From the NCBI GenBank assembly GCA_027924585.1, contig BSBM01000320.1, positions 124,001-188,000 of the forward strand: a stretch of 64,000 nucleotides of DNA, given 5' to 3'. The position numbers and the translations under genes were made by a program. The notes below the pieces were generated by a model. The model saw nothing but the letters and a program-made list of their open reading frames with translations. It did no database searches and had not been told where the DNA came from. Below are positions 10,076-20,032 of this stretch, one piece after another. Numbering within the stretch: position 1 is the stretch's first letter; each line of letters opens with the position of its first letter. The DNA is from Larix kaempferi. Lineage: Eukaryota > Streptophyta > Pinopsida > Pinales > Pinaceae.

Positions 10076-10675
10076 TGTTAGTTTTTCACAATTTAATTCA
10101 AGATTAATCTAGGATCTTACTAAGAGAATAACAAGCACGGCATTTAAACACAAGAGACAAGAGACACAAATGTTTTCCTCAGGGAAAACATAAAGGAGAA
10201 AACCCCACAAATTCCTCAAAGATAGAATGAGCAACAATACAATGACAGAAATATAAACCCCAAAAGTAGAAATGGTCTTCAACAGCTTCTCTCTTCTCCA
10301 CTTGTGTGAACTTGTCCTTCTCCTCACTAATGCGGACTTGATGAGTGAGTGAAATGAGAAAATATAGAGGAGCACCCTCTCTATTTATACTTTTACTTTC
10401 ACTTGACCTTAACCCCAAACAGGTCGGCCCCTATGTGTAACTAACGGGGCTGACTTCTCTAGGAGAGTCTAATAACACAATGATGACTCAACTCCAGGGT
10501 CTAAATCCCCGACATACAATGGAGGGTTAACATCAATGACTTTACATGACTTAAGTACATTAATGACTCTCCCGACCGAAGGAATAAACATCTCCCTTGG
10601 AGCTACAATAATAAAATACAAATACAACATAAAATATACAAGTGAATATCTTCCGAAGTTACAATTACATTAACA
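10076..10675 (-). repeat. 5' LTR (600 bp) of the truncated copia element
   Basis: The plus-strand text starts TGTTAGTTTTTC and ends ACATTAACA, so the minus-strand LTR also has TG...CA ends. It abuts the PBS. It contains a TATA-like box (next entry) and blocks shared with the LTRs at 39173-39822 and 51667-52316. Confidence 0.85.
10382..10389 (-). promoter_or_regulatory. TATA box in LTR
   Basis: On the minus strand this is TATAAATA followed by GAGAG, in the same context as the TATA boxes of the LTRs at 51667-52316 and 61532-62221. It probably sets the transcription start of the element. Confidence 0.6.
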
Positions 10676-10716
10676 ACCATAACCCCCTCTATGTCTCTCT
10701 CCTAAACCCCCCTACT

Positions 10717-10717
<1 letters not shown>

Positions 10718-10754
<37 letters not shown>
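10718..10754. repeat. (CT)n microsatellite
   Basis: An almost pure CT/TC run of about 36 bp inside a C/T-rich region. The 70-codon ORF crossing it is an artefact of the repeat (poly-LS). Confidence 0.9.
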
Positions 10755-10756
<2 letters not shown>

Positions 10757-11139
10757 CCCACCACTCCTCAACTATACCCCCCTTGTGTCTAAATGTGTTA
10801 TTCCTCCTCAAACCCCTAACCATCCTAAAATCTAAAAGTCACAGAGCCTCCTGATATTTATCTCTTTCTATGGACTCCAATCCCCCTCTTTCCCCATACC
10901 ACTAACCACCCCCCTTTATCTATATATCTACCCCACCACTCCTCAACTATACCCCCTTTGTCTCTAAATCCATTGTTCCTCCTCAAACCCCTAAACCTAT
11001 TGATGTCTATCTCTCTCTCTCTCTCAATCCACTAATCCTCCACCTACTCATAACCACCACCTCTCTTTCATTCCCCCTACACCTTAACACCCCCTTTCTC
11101 TCTCCCTCTCTAACACTCACCCCCTACTCCCACCACTAC

Positions 11140-11412
11140 CACTAACCCCCCCTCTCTCTCTACTGCCAACACCATAACTCCTCACCCACCTAAACTACCC
11201 TACTCCTAACCCCCCCTCTCTCTCCCTAACACCCACCCAACCCCCCCCTCTCTCCCTAACACCCACCCAACCCCCCCCTCTCTCCCTAACACCCCTCCTA
11301 ACCCCCCCCTCTCTCCCTAACACCCCTCCTAACCCCCCCCTCTCTCCCTAACACCCCTCCTAACCCCCCCCCTCTCTCCCTAACCCCCCCTCTCTCTCTC
11401 TCCCTCTACCCC
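11140..11412. repeat. C-rich minisatellite, about 30-bp unit
   Basis: Units of a C7-8 run, TCTCTCCCTAACACCC, then (A/T)CC(C/T)AA repeat about six times between 11211 and 11390 and merge into (CT)n at both ends. Each unit contains CCCTAA. The complementary strand carries one to three G-runs per unit and could form G-quadruplexes. The surrounding 10755-11140 is also C/T-rich simple sequence. Confidence 0.85.
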
Positions 11413-12125
11413 CCTTATTTTCATTCTAAATTATAAATGAATTTGACATTTTCCCCCAAACTTTATGGTGCCCACCATACCTATTAAATTATTCATACCA
11501 ACAAATAATGAAAGTCAAGAATGGTATTTAATGCTATTAGATATTTATTATTCAATATACTCCCTACAATCATTAACCATTCATTTAGTAATTAATACAT
11601 CAAATAAGTATACTATTGTACATGCACAATTCAGGTATACGTAGTTATTCTATACATACCTCTGCATGTACTAATTATAAACAATCACTACCTCTAATGT
11701 ATAGTTCATGTATGTTCTCATTATCATCCAATCATGCGAGATAACAAATAGAAATATCAACATCTAACAATCACAATAATTTACAATAATTCAATAAAAA
11801 TGACACAGCATACTCTTATCATCATACATGAGTAAAACAATACTTTTATCACACAAAGGTAACCAAGTTGTTAAATAACTAACTCACGAAAGCCTTTTAA
11901 AATACTTCGAACCATCCTTCCTCCCTAATGTACTTCCATATTCCACATACTATCATTTCCCTTCCAGGAATATGTTGGAGTGTCAACTATATTGACCTAA
12001 CCCTAGATAGAAATCATAAGTGGAAGTGTCAATTATATCAACCAATCCTCCCCATCGTGCAACTAGCAGTCATCATCACACATGGTATCCACACATCCAT
12101 CCCACGACTCATTTTAAGCCCTAAA
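11413..12125. other. AT-rich stretch without a gene
   Basis: No domain-bearing ORF, LTR end or tandem repeat is evident. The 107-codon ORF at 11928-12251 runs into the next LTR and has no recognisable domain. Confidence 0.4.
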
Positions 12126-12451
12126 TGTGGGAAAATTACCCCCTATATTGTGGTGCATTACATTATTTTTTATGTCGGCTTTGGTCCATTAGTTGTAATT
12201 TTCATTAGTATGGTTTTATTAGGTATGTTGTATTGGGTCAATGAGTTGTAATTGTACTTCTTAATCTCCTATATATAGGAAGTAGATCTTTTCATTTGAG
12301 AATTTGGTCTTATCTTGTGTACTTAGTATAAAGAGGTTTCCCCATCAAAGAGGATTTCAATTCATATATTTTCTTCATTAAAGGCATGGAGTACTTTTTC
12401 TGGTCTATTTCTGCTCTTTTCGTGCTCTTTTTTTAAATTTGTTGCTTAACA
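12126..12451 (+). repeat. 5' LTR (326 bp) of the truncated gypsy element
   Basis: It starts TGTGGGAAAATTACC and ends TTGCTTAACA. A T-rich tail leads into a TT spacer and the primer-binding site. No second copy exists in the window, so the start at 12126 rests on the TG and on the usual LTR look. Confidence 0.7.
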
Positions 12452-12453
12452 TT

Positions 12454-12469
12454 TGGTATTAGAGCTTGG
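12454..12469 (+). promoter_or_regulatory. Primer-binding site of the truncated gypsy element
   Basis: TGGTATTAGAGCTTGG lies two bases after the LTR end. It is an initiator-Met-type site with C replaced by T at position 7. Confidence 0.8.
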
Positions 12470-13118
12470 ATGCTTCCAAAACAAGTCATATTGGTATTTT
12501 CGCTATATATTTTTTATACATGGTTTCAGAAAGGGAAACTTGGAACCCACCTATAAAACATGCCTAAATACCTTGATAAAATTTCATATCCTAACTCATT
12601 ACAGGTTCAGAGTTATACCCTCGGGAAATTAGGGTTTTTTACTAGCCCAAAAGCTAGTCTCAAAGATGTGTTATGGGGAAAATTGTTATATATAGTGCAT
12701 GTGAGATTCAAATTGAGTGAGATTAGTTGCATCATAAAAAAGATGTACCATAGTATATGCAGTAGAATTTTTAGAATCGGGTTCAAAAAATTGGACATGT
12801 GGCATGTTGTACACTCTCGCTCTTCTGAAAATACCAAAATTAACAAGTGTTGGGAAATCATCACAACTTTTTTTTGGCACACACAAATTCAAAAAGACCT
12901 ACTGCATTGAAAATAAGACATATTAGGATACCATAGGCAGAAATTTCAAACTCCTAGGGACCAATATTTCAGGGTTATCTCAGTTGAAAGGTTGGCTAGC
13001 AAAACAATCTTCAAATTAGGGTTGGAAAAAGGTATGTCATTTTAAATTTGAATAAGTTTTAGTAGAAGGACCTATTTAAGGTGAACAAAAGGTGTTATAT
13101 CTATTTATATTATTCAGA

Positions 13119-14720
13119 ATGCCACCAAAAGGTAGTGGAAAAAATCACACTCTACTCAAACCACCAGAGGATTCATCCTTGACCTACGATGAAAGTGAAG
13201 ACATATATTTTAGGGTGTCCAAGTTGAAAGATATGATGAAAGGGACTTTGAAAATGGTTTATTTAGTTAACATGTAAAATAAGATGGCTAGTAAAGAGGA
13301 TATCAAGGATATGTATAGAAAATAAGATCTACAATATTTGAAGATACTATTAAATTATATAAGACATAGCATTCCTACACATTCGTCTACTTAAGAAGAG
13401 GATAAAGAGGAAAAGGGGGACTTATTCCAGTCATGTATTGAGAAAATTGAAAAACAATTAGAGAATAAGAAGTTTGAGTCCCCAAAATCTAATTATCTAC
13501 TCCATCATCACAGGTTCAAATTAGGTCCAAAGAACTACTTCATTCCCAAGATTAACATGAGAAAGTTTGATGGTAATGATCCAATAACATGGATATTCCA
13601 GATGGAGCAATTATTTCATATACACCAAGTGTCAAATTTGCAAAAGATAACTATTGCATCATTACATTCATATCCTGATCAATTTGTATGGTACCAATGG
13701 CTTTGTGACTGTAAAAAGTATTCTATTATCTCTTGATCTATATTAACGGAAGAATTGATTGCACATTACGACGATATTAATAGAAACACTTTATTTAGTC
13801 GGTTGATAAATATCAAACAAAAAGGTCCAGTTACAGAGCACATCAAGTAGTTTTAGATGTTAATTCTTAGAGTGAAGAATATTTCATAAGATAATTTGTT
13901 GGATCTCTTTATGGGCACTTTAAAGGATAATATTCAGCATGAGATAAGTATCATTGAACCTAAATCATTGGAGAATGCTTTTAATTTATCAAGGAAAGTT
14001 GAAAGTAAAAAAATGGCTATGACTACTAAAAGCAGCACCTTAAACACATATAGATAGAATAATACTCCATCATCACAGGTTCAAATTAGGTCCAAAGAAC
14101 TACTTCATTCCCAAGATTAACATGAGAAATTTTGATGGTAATGATCCAATAACATGGATATTCCAGATGGAGCAATTATTTCATATACACCAAGTGTCAA
14201 ATTTGCAAAAGATAACTATTGCATCATTATATTCATATCCTGATCAATTTGTATGGTACCAATGGCTTTGTGACCGTAAAAAGTATTCTATTATCTCTTG
14301 ATTTATATTAACGGAAGAATTGATTGCACATTACGACGATATTAATAGAAACACTTTATTTAGTCGGTTGATAAATATCAAACAAAAAGGTCCAGTTACA
14401 TAGCACATCAAGTAGTTTTAGATGTTAATTCTTAGAGTGAAGAATATTTCATAAGATAATTTGTTGGATCTCTTTATGGGCACTTTAAAGGATAATATTC
14501 AACATGAGATAAGTATCCTTGAACCTAAATCATTGGAGAATGCTTTTAATTTATCAAGGAAAGTTGAAAGTAAAAAAATGGCAATGACTACTAAAAGCAG
14601 CACCTCAAACACATATAGATAGAATAATGTCCCTTCTTCTAATTCACCTCAAAGGTTGACACCTCAACAATTGGATGACAGAAGAGAAAAAGGTCTATGC
14701 TTTAATTGTGACAACTAGTA
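13119..14720 (+). pseudogene. gag: Ty3/gypsy gag, with stops and an internal duplication
   Basis: The start ATG at 13119 gives MPPKGSGKNHTLLKPPEDS, but stops appear from about 13275. Further on, PKINMRKFDGNDPITWIFQME and LFHIHQVSNLQKITIASL match the gypsy gag N-terminal core, and LFSRLINIKQKGPVTEHI the following segment. The C-terminal end has TPQQLDDRREKGLCFNCDN, the first half of a zinc knuckle broken by a stop. The core is present twice because of the 565-bp tandem duplication (13501-14630). Many stops make the copy non-functional. Confidence 0.8.
13501..14630 (+). repeat. 565-bp direct tandem duplication inside gag
   Basis: Positions 13501-14065 and 14066-14630 are near-identical head-to-tail copies; I count about nine single-base differences. 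Both copies begin TCCATCATCACAGG and end with ATAGATAGAATAAT plus two to three bases. The trinucleotide TAC precedes both copies, a possible microhomology at the junction. Confidence 0.93.
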
Positions 14721-15145
14721 AGGTACATAAGTGTGGTGAGAAGAAATTATTCTACATATATTGTGAAGAGGAAGAAGAAAAATAACAAGAACCTTTTCAA
14801 GTTGAACAAATAGAAGAGATTACTCCCACCATATCCTGCCATGCATTGGTTGTAATTAGCACTCCTCAAACTCTCAAGATTGAAGGATATATCAAGAACA
14901 AAAAGGTAATAGTGTTGATTGATTATGGTAGTACTCATAATTCCATTCACTATAAATTAGCCAAAGTTCTCAATTGCTTTGTATATCCAGCACCATAGTT
15001 TCAAGTAATGATTGCAGATGGAGAAACTATCAATTGCTCAGGGAAATTCCATAATATCAATCTTACTATGGGGAAATATGTAGAACTCATGTTACTATAA
15101 CCATTTCATGTAGAACTCGTGTTATGTACTATTATTACAAGTAAA
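14721..15145 (+). pseudogene. pol: Gypsy protease remnant
   Basis: The frame around 14860-15000 reads ALVVISTPQTLKIEGYIK and VIVLIDYGSTHNSIHYKLAK, the aspartic protease of gypsy pol. The catalytic triad is DYG instead of D(S/T)G (14921-14929). The reading continues FQVMIADGETINCSGKF and is then lost. A short imperfect duplication (TAGAACTC-TGTTA) lies near 15080-15125 at the truncation. Confidence 0.7.
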
Positions 15146-15387
15146 TAACACATTTTTTTTATAGCATACATCACATCTATATACATCCATAACATGAAAC
15201 TTGAACTAGTATCCATGTGTCTAAATTTCACATTTTATTTTTAAATGTTCAAAGGAAATCACATAACTATCATCTTCATGAGAATATCACAGTAAAATCA
15301 TATGTTGTCAACACATAAATAGGTCCACATGTACACATATGTAATTTGTATATTAGTATAATTGAGTCCATATAGATACCAAGTGAG
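15146..15387. other. AT-rich stretch without a gene
   Basis: No ORF or repeat can be supported between the end of the gypsy fragment and the TRIM element. Confidence 0.4.
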
Positions 15388-15392
15388 TGAAT

Positions 15393-15514
15393 TGTTGGCA
15401 TTTGTGTCGAGTGCTCCCCATGAGTTTTGTAACATCGGTTAACCCCCTCTCGTGGATCCTAATTTTGGATATTGTAGAAAAGATTAACTCCTACGAGATA
15501 ATCGTGCTCCAAAA
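15393..15514 (+). repeat. TRIM 5' LTR
   Basis: It begins TGTTGGCATT. The end is placed after TGCTCCAAAA by comparison with LTR2, which ends TGCTCCAACA. The exact last base is uncertain by two or three positions because of a poly-A run. Confidence 0.8.
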
Positions 15515-15516
15515 AA

Positions 15517-15529
15517 TGGTATCAGGGAG
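15517..15529 (+). promoter_or_regulatory. TRIM primer-binding site
   Basis: TGGTATCAGGGAG matches the initiator-Met primer site at its first nine bases and sits two bases after LTR1. Confidence 0.8.
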
Positions 15530-15561
15530 ACATGTCTTGAGTTCGAAACTCACCCAAGTAA

Positions 15562-15574
15562 TGTTGAGGGAGAT
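15562..15574 (+). promoter_or_regulatory. TRIM polypurine tract
   Basis: TGTTGAGGGAGAT lies directly before LTR2 and would prime plus-strand synthesis. Confidence 0.75.
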
Positions 15575-15707
15575 TGTTGGCATTTGTGTCCAATGCTCTC
15601 CATGAGTTTTGTGACATGGGTTGACCCCCTCTCGTGGATCCTAAATTTGGGGAAATGTAGCATATATTAACGCCTATGGGTTTTGGTCTGTAAATCATGC
15701 TCCAACA
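15575..15707 (+). repeat. TRIM 3' LTR (133 bp)
   Basis: It begins TGTTGGCATT and ends GCTCCAACA directly before the TSD copy TGAAT. Confidence 0.88.
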
Positions 15708-15712
15708 TGAAT

Positions 15713-16538
15713 TAAAAGATAAGTAAATTATAGTTCTGAATTCCTAGGGCCAAAATATGGGGCATTACAAAAACGTCCAATCGATTGAATTACAAAAACC
15801 TGCATTGTCTTGGTCATTTAAAAGAAAATATGCATGGCATGTACTAACTATCAGATAATAGAGAAAATCAAACATAAATATGGCATGTCTAGTTGGTACC
15901 CACATGGAAAAGAAGATGCAATAAACAAAGAAATTGGGGTGAAACAATTTTGTGATAAATTAACTTAGTCAATTGTTCATTTTATATTTCACATTTGATT
16001 CATTACATGTATTATGTTGTTCTTGCTCAAGCTCCTAGACAAATGAAATTTTCCTTTGATTGTATTTATACAAGTACATTTGATTCCATCTATATGGGAA
16101 TATGGACCCCATTTTACATCCAGGAGGTTGATGATGTTCATTTCACACTTGATTTCCAATTTTGACCAGTATAGTTATGATAGCCGCTATGATCAAATCC
16201 TAAAAAGGGAAAGTCAGGTTGTGTCGATATATAATATGTCCTACAAGTAGATTTCTCATCTTTCCAAGTGTGTTATTTTTAGGTGAAAATGGTGGAATAT
16301 CTTTGACCTAAGTAATGTAAAATAACATAATGATAGTGGTATAATTATATTAACTCTAGAAAAATGTGGGATGAAAAAGAGCCGTATGTTTTTCCGAAAC
16401 ACTATGACGTAGTAATTTTTAACCCAATTGTATTGGTTGACAATTAGTGGCCCATACTAAGACATGGTCCTAGATCTAGATATATTTTTTAGAATAATAT
16501 TGTTACCATGCCAAGAAAAAAAGATTGAGATGCATGTG
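15713..16538. other. AT-rich stretch without a gene
   Basis: I see no supported gene. ATGGGGCATTACA at about 15755-15767 looks like the end of an LTR of the TGTAATGTCCC type, but no matching start was found. Confidence 0.35.
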
Positions 16539-16543
16539 TTCTA

Positions 16544-17094
16544 TGTTTGGAATAGGATTGCAGAGCAATAAAAAAATGAATGTGGAAGAAAACATAGAAG
16601 GACATAATACAATAGAGAGAGAGAAATATAATTTATTCTCCAGTTATGGGATACATCCAAAGAGAAACAACCAGTCCTTCATTTATTCCATCTGGAAAAA
16701 TGAAGGGATAAAACCTACAACACATCCATTGCAGCCTCCTCTTCACTCTCTCACAAAACATAGTCATAATACAATGCTATCGTAAAAATAGGGTCACTTT
16801 CTAGGGAAAAGTAGACATCAACATAACTTATACCATCTTATCTATGACCTAATGATGAATGGTCTAGATTAACTACGAAATTACAATATTTTGTAGGGCA
16901 TTTTTCCTCAAAAATATCTTCGGGGGTGTTCCCCCTGAACCCATTCCAAGGGGGATCCATAAAAGTTGTCACCACCTCTTTGTAAATATTAGTGAGAGGG
17001 AATACCCCCCACACCACTTATTTAGAACTGGGATCCAAATGCAAATGAAACATGACCTATGAGTCGGGAAGATAATCAGGCTCCACAACCAGCA
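16544..17094 (-). repeat. 3' LTR (551 bp) of the old copia element
   Basis: The plus-strand text starts TGTTTGGAATAGG and ends CACAACCAGCA. It aligns along its length with 22970-23519. It contains a hairpin-like GGGGGTGTTCCCCC at about 16922-16935. Confidence 0.88.
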
Positions 17095-17106
17095 ATCTCC
17101 CACTTT
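17095..17106 (-). promoter_or_regulatory. Polypurine tract of the old copia element
   Basis: On the minus strand AAAGTGGGAGAT abuts the start of the 3' LTR. Confidence 0.75.
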
Positions 17107-17509
17107 GATACTAATCAAATAAACTCCACTGCTACTGCGAATATGGGAATATGATCCAAGTTTGTACCAATCATGTTTCTAATCATCGCCAACATGCTTA
17201 AATTCCAAGCGAAACCAAGCAAGAACTTAGTTTATCCCTAGTTACTACCTTCGTTAACAGGTTTGCTGAATTTTGTATAGTGGTTATCTTGTGTAGCTTC
17301 AATTGTCTATCTTTCAAAAATTATCCTATGAAATGTTACATGAGTTGTATATGTTTAGTCTTAGAATGGAAGGATGAGTTCTTTTCAAGATGAATGGCTC
17401 TTTGTCTATCATTTTACAATATACTATTCTCTTGCTTCTTTCCCAATTCCTCCATAAACCTATGTAGCCAAATCATCTCCTTAATAGCCTCTGTATTAGA
17501 GACATATTC

Positions 17510-19305
17510 TACTTATGTGGTTGAAAGTGCAAAAAACTTTTCTAGTTTCGAAATCCAACTTACTGTTATTCCAACTATAGTGAAAACATACCCTGTGGTG
17601 CTCCCCTTATTATCTCTATCGCCCACCATATCTAAATCAATATATCCATATAGAAAATTTTTAATTAAACCTCCAAAACATAATTCTTGAGTAGTAGTAG
17701 TATCTCTCAAATACCTGGGAAACCATGTTAATTCCTACCATTTCTCTTTAGCTATATTTTTCATATAATTTCTTACAACTCCCACTGCATGTGCAATATC
17801 TATCCTTGTGCACACCATCACATACATCAAGCTACTAATTGCCGATGAATACATGACCTTGGACATGTAGTATATCTACTCATATGATGTGGGACACATC
17901 TCCTTAGTTAATTTGATTGGATATCCAAAAGTATACTAATTGATTTTTCATTTTGCATTATAAATATTTGCAACACCTTCTCTATGTATCACCCTGAGAC
18001 AATGTTAATTTGTGATTTTTCATGTCTCTTGTTATTCTCATACCAATGATTTTCTTTGCAACACCTAAATCCTTTATCACAAATGAATTAGCTAAATTTA
18101 TTTTGAGAACATTTATGTCTTGCATGCCAGGCCCTGCAACAAGCATGTCATTTACATACAATAACAATATAATATAGTTTTTGTTATCTAGTTTCTTAAA
18201 ATAAACACAGTGGTCAAAATGGAATCTACTGTAACCTTGTTCTTTCATAGACCTATCAAATTTTAAATACCATTTACTTGGATCATACTTTAGGCCATGC
18301 AATCTCTTCTTAAACAAGCATACTAATTTCTCCTTCCCTTCGAATTAATACCCCTATGGTTGCTACATATATATCTCTTCCTCCAAATCCCCATGGAGAA
18401 AAGTTATCTTTACATCCTAACTATTCAAGATGAAAATATTATACTTCCACTAGAATTAAACCAGATCTAATTGAATTCATTTTAACAACATGAGAAAATA
18501 TTTCTTCAAAATCTATACTTTCTTTTGTGCAAAACCCTTTACAACAAGTCTCTCCTTGTACCTCGTTTTTCCTCAATCATCTTCCTTCAACCTGTTAACC
18601 CATTTACTTTGCAACACTATTTTACCTACATGAAACTAAACCAAGTCCTAATTCTTGTTTCATACCAAGGATTCCATCTCCCCTTTCATTCATTACTCCC
18701 ACTTCTTTTTGGTTTCTACCTACATTGCTTCTTCATAACTTTCTAGTTCATTGAAATCAATCAGCAATAAATAATACAATGAAGGATAGTATTGCTCAGG
18801 GGGTCTACTTAACCTAGTATATCTTATAACAACACTTGAATTTTTTTGGGGGTACCTATTGTTGTACATTTTAATTTTTTGGCACCTTTGGAATTTCATT
18901 TACTATGTATTTTTTTTCTTATTTCTTTCCTTGCAAATAATCTTTGTACATGAGCTTCTCATTGAATATCACATCTCTACTCCCAACTATTTTGTGAATT
19001 TCATAATCCCATAAGTGATAACCAAAATCATTAACTTTGTATCCAATAAAAGTACACTTCCTGGATTTTTCCTGAAGCTTTGTGTTATTTTCTCTATCAA
19101 TATGGACAAATGATTCTCAATCGAAAGTCTTTATAAATGAGAAATTTAGCTTTTTACATGTACATTCCTCCTTTGGAATGCCTCCATACAAGGAGCTTGA
19201 ATTCCCTCTATTTATTAAGTAAACATCAGTATCCACACAATCTACCCAAAACTGTAAGGGTGATCCTTCATGGAATATCATACTCCTTACATGCTCCATC
19301 ATTGT
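17510..19305 (-). pseudogene. pol: Ty1/copia pol remnants: integrase, reverse transcriptase, RNase H
   Basis: Three recognisable islands lie in minus-strand order. At 19302-19117, MMEHVRSMIFHEGSPLQFW and DTDVYLINRG match the end of the integrase core. At 18317-17982, HGLKYDPSKWYLKF and IILLLYVNDMLVAG match the RT active-site region, where the YVDD box reads YVND. At 17710-17513, DLDMVGDRDNKGSTTGYVF and SWISKLEKFFALSTT match RNase H. Stops and frameshifts separate them, and the YVND change would itself damage RT. The clade looks Tork-like, but that is a judgement by eye. Confidence 0.85.
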
Positions 19306-19934
19306 CTATTCATTCTTTCTAACACACCATTTTCTTGTGGTTTTCCTGGAACCATCTTCTATCTATGAATATCATGGTATGAACATTAACTATCAAAATC
19401 CTTGTTGCAGTATTCACCTTCATTAACTTATCTGAGACACATCAACTTATTTCCTATCTCATTCTCAACCAAATATTTCCATTTCTTAAATGTATCAAAT
19501 GCATCATATTATTTTTAATGCAATAAACCCAAGCTTTCCTAGTCGCATCATTAATAAATTTAACATATAAATAACGAGATCCGTGAAGATATGATACATG
19601 ATTCGATCCCCGTACATCTATATGCACAAGATATAACTATTCATTCTTTGGTTTTCTTCCCAAGTATGAGAAATTTTACTCTCTTTTGTTTTCCATAAAC
19701 ACGATGCTCACATAAATCCAAATAAACCTGCTTCAAACTTGGAAAAAATTCCTTGAGTGGATAATTTGCATCCACTTCTCACTCATGTTCCCAAGCCTCT
19801 AATTCCACAATGTTTTATCTACTCCTATATAATCTAAACAAATAGAAGAGTTAGCATTACTAGTACATGAATACAAAGAACCAACCCTCTCTCCATTTCC
19901 TAGTATCAGTGATCCTTCAGTAAACTTGCACAAT

Positions 19935-20032
19935 TTTTCTGTAAGTGTAGACGTACAACCTTGTCATGTCCCCAATTAAATGATTTTCTGTAAGTGTAGA
20001 CGTACAACCTTGTCATGTCCCCAATTAGATCC
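19935..20032. repeat. 49-bp direct duplication at the left edge of the nested solo LTR
   Basis: A unit running TTTTCTGTAAGTGTAG to CATGTCCCCAATTA occurs at about 19935-19983 and again 49 bp later. Each copy contains flanking copia sequence, the target 5-mer AACCT and the first bases of the LTR. The duplication therefore arose after the LTR had inserted. Confidence 0.9.

Larger units (their letters stand above)
6975..10675 (-). mobile_element. Truncated Ty1/copia element (5' LTR, leader, gag, RT fragment)
   Basis: In minus-strand order it has a 5' LTR (10675-10076), PBS (10075-10061), leader, gag (9302-8390), a protease remnant, a non-coding stretch and an RT fragment that stops abruptly near 6975-6990. 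Integrase, the rest of RT, RNase H and the 3' LTR are missing. The LTR resembles the 650-bp LTRs at 39173 and 51667 in parts (for example the ATAAAGG-GAAAACCCC block), so it is a related subfamily. No TSD partner was found; the 5-mer outside the LTR is ACCAT (10676-10680). Confidence 0.85.
12126..15145 (+). mobile_element. Truncated Ty3/gypsy element (5' LTR, gag, protease remnant)
   Basis: The order is a 326-bp 5' LTR, a two-base spacer, a PBS, a leader, gag from 13119, and a protease remnant at about 14860-15000. The element then fades out near 15145 without RT, integrase or 3' LTR. Gag contains a 565-bp tandem duplication. It belongs to the same broad gypsy lineage as the left-edge element: both have (R)REKGLC(Y/F)NCD at the knuckle and HAL...I(S/T)TP before the protease. 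Confidence 0.8.
15393..15707 (+). mobile_element. TRIM (terminal-repeat retrotransposon in miniature), 315 bp, TSD TGAAT
   Basis: Two short LTRs flank an internal part of about 60 bp that holds only a PBS and a polypurine tract. LTR1 runs 15393 to about 15514, and LTR2 15575-15707. They share TGTTGGCATTTGTGTC at the start, CCCCCTCTCGTGGATCCTAA in the middle and TGCTCCAA near the end. The flanks are TGAAT at 15388-15392 and 15708-15712, a 5-bp TSD. No protein is encoded, so it must have moved with proteins of another element. LTR2 carries about 15 extra bases near its end. Confidence 0.92.

Noticed and set aside
10642-10854. 70-codon ORF with poly-Leu/Ser
   Set aside because: It translates the (CT)n microsatellite.
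15755-15767. ATGGGGCATTACA as a possible LTR end
   Set aside because: No matching start, TSD or PBS could be found nearby.
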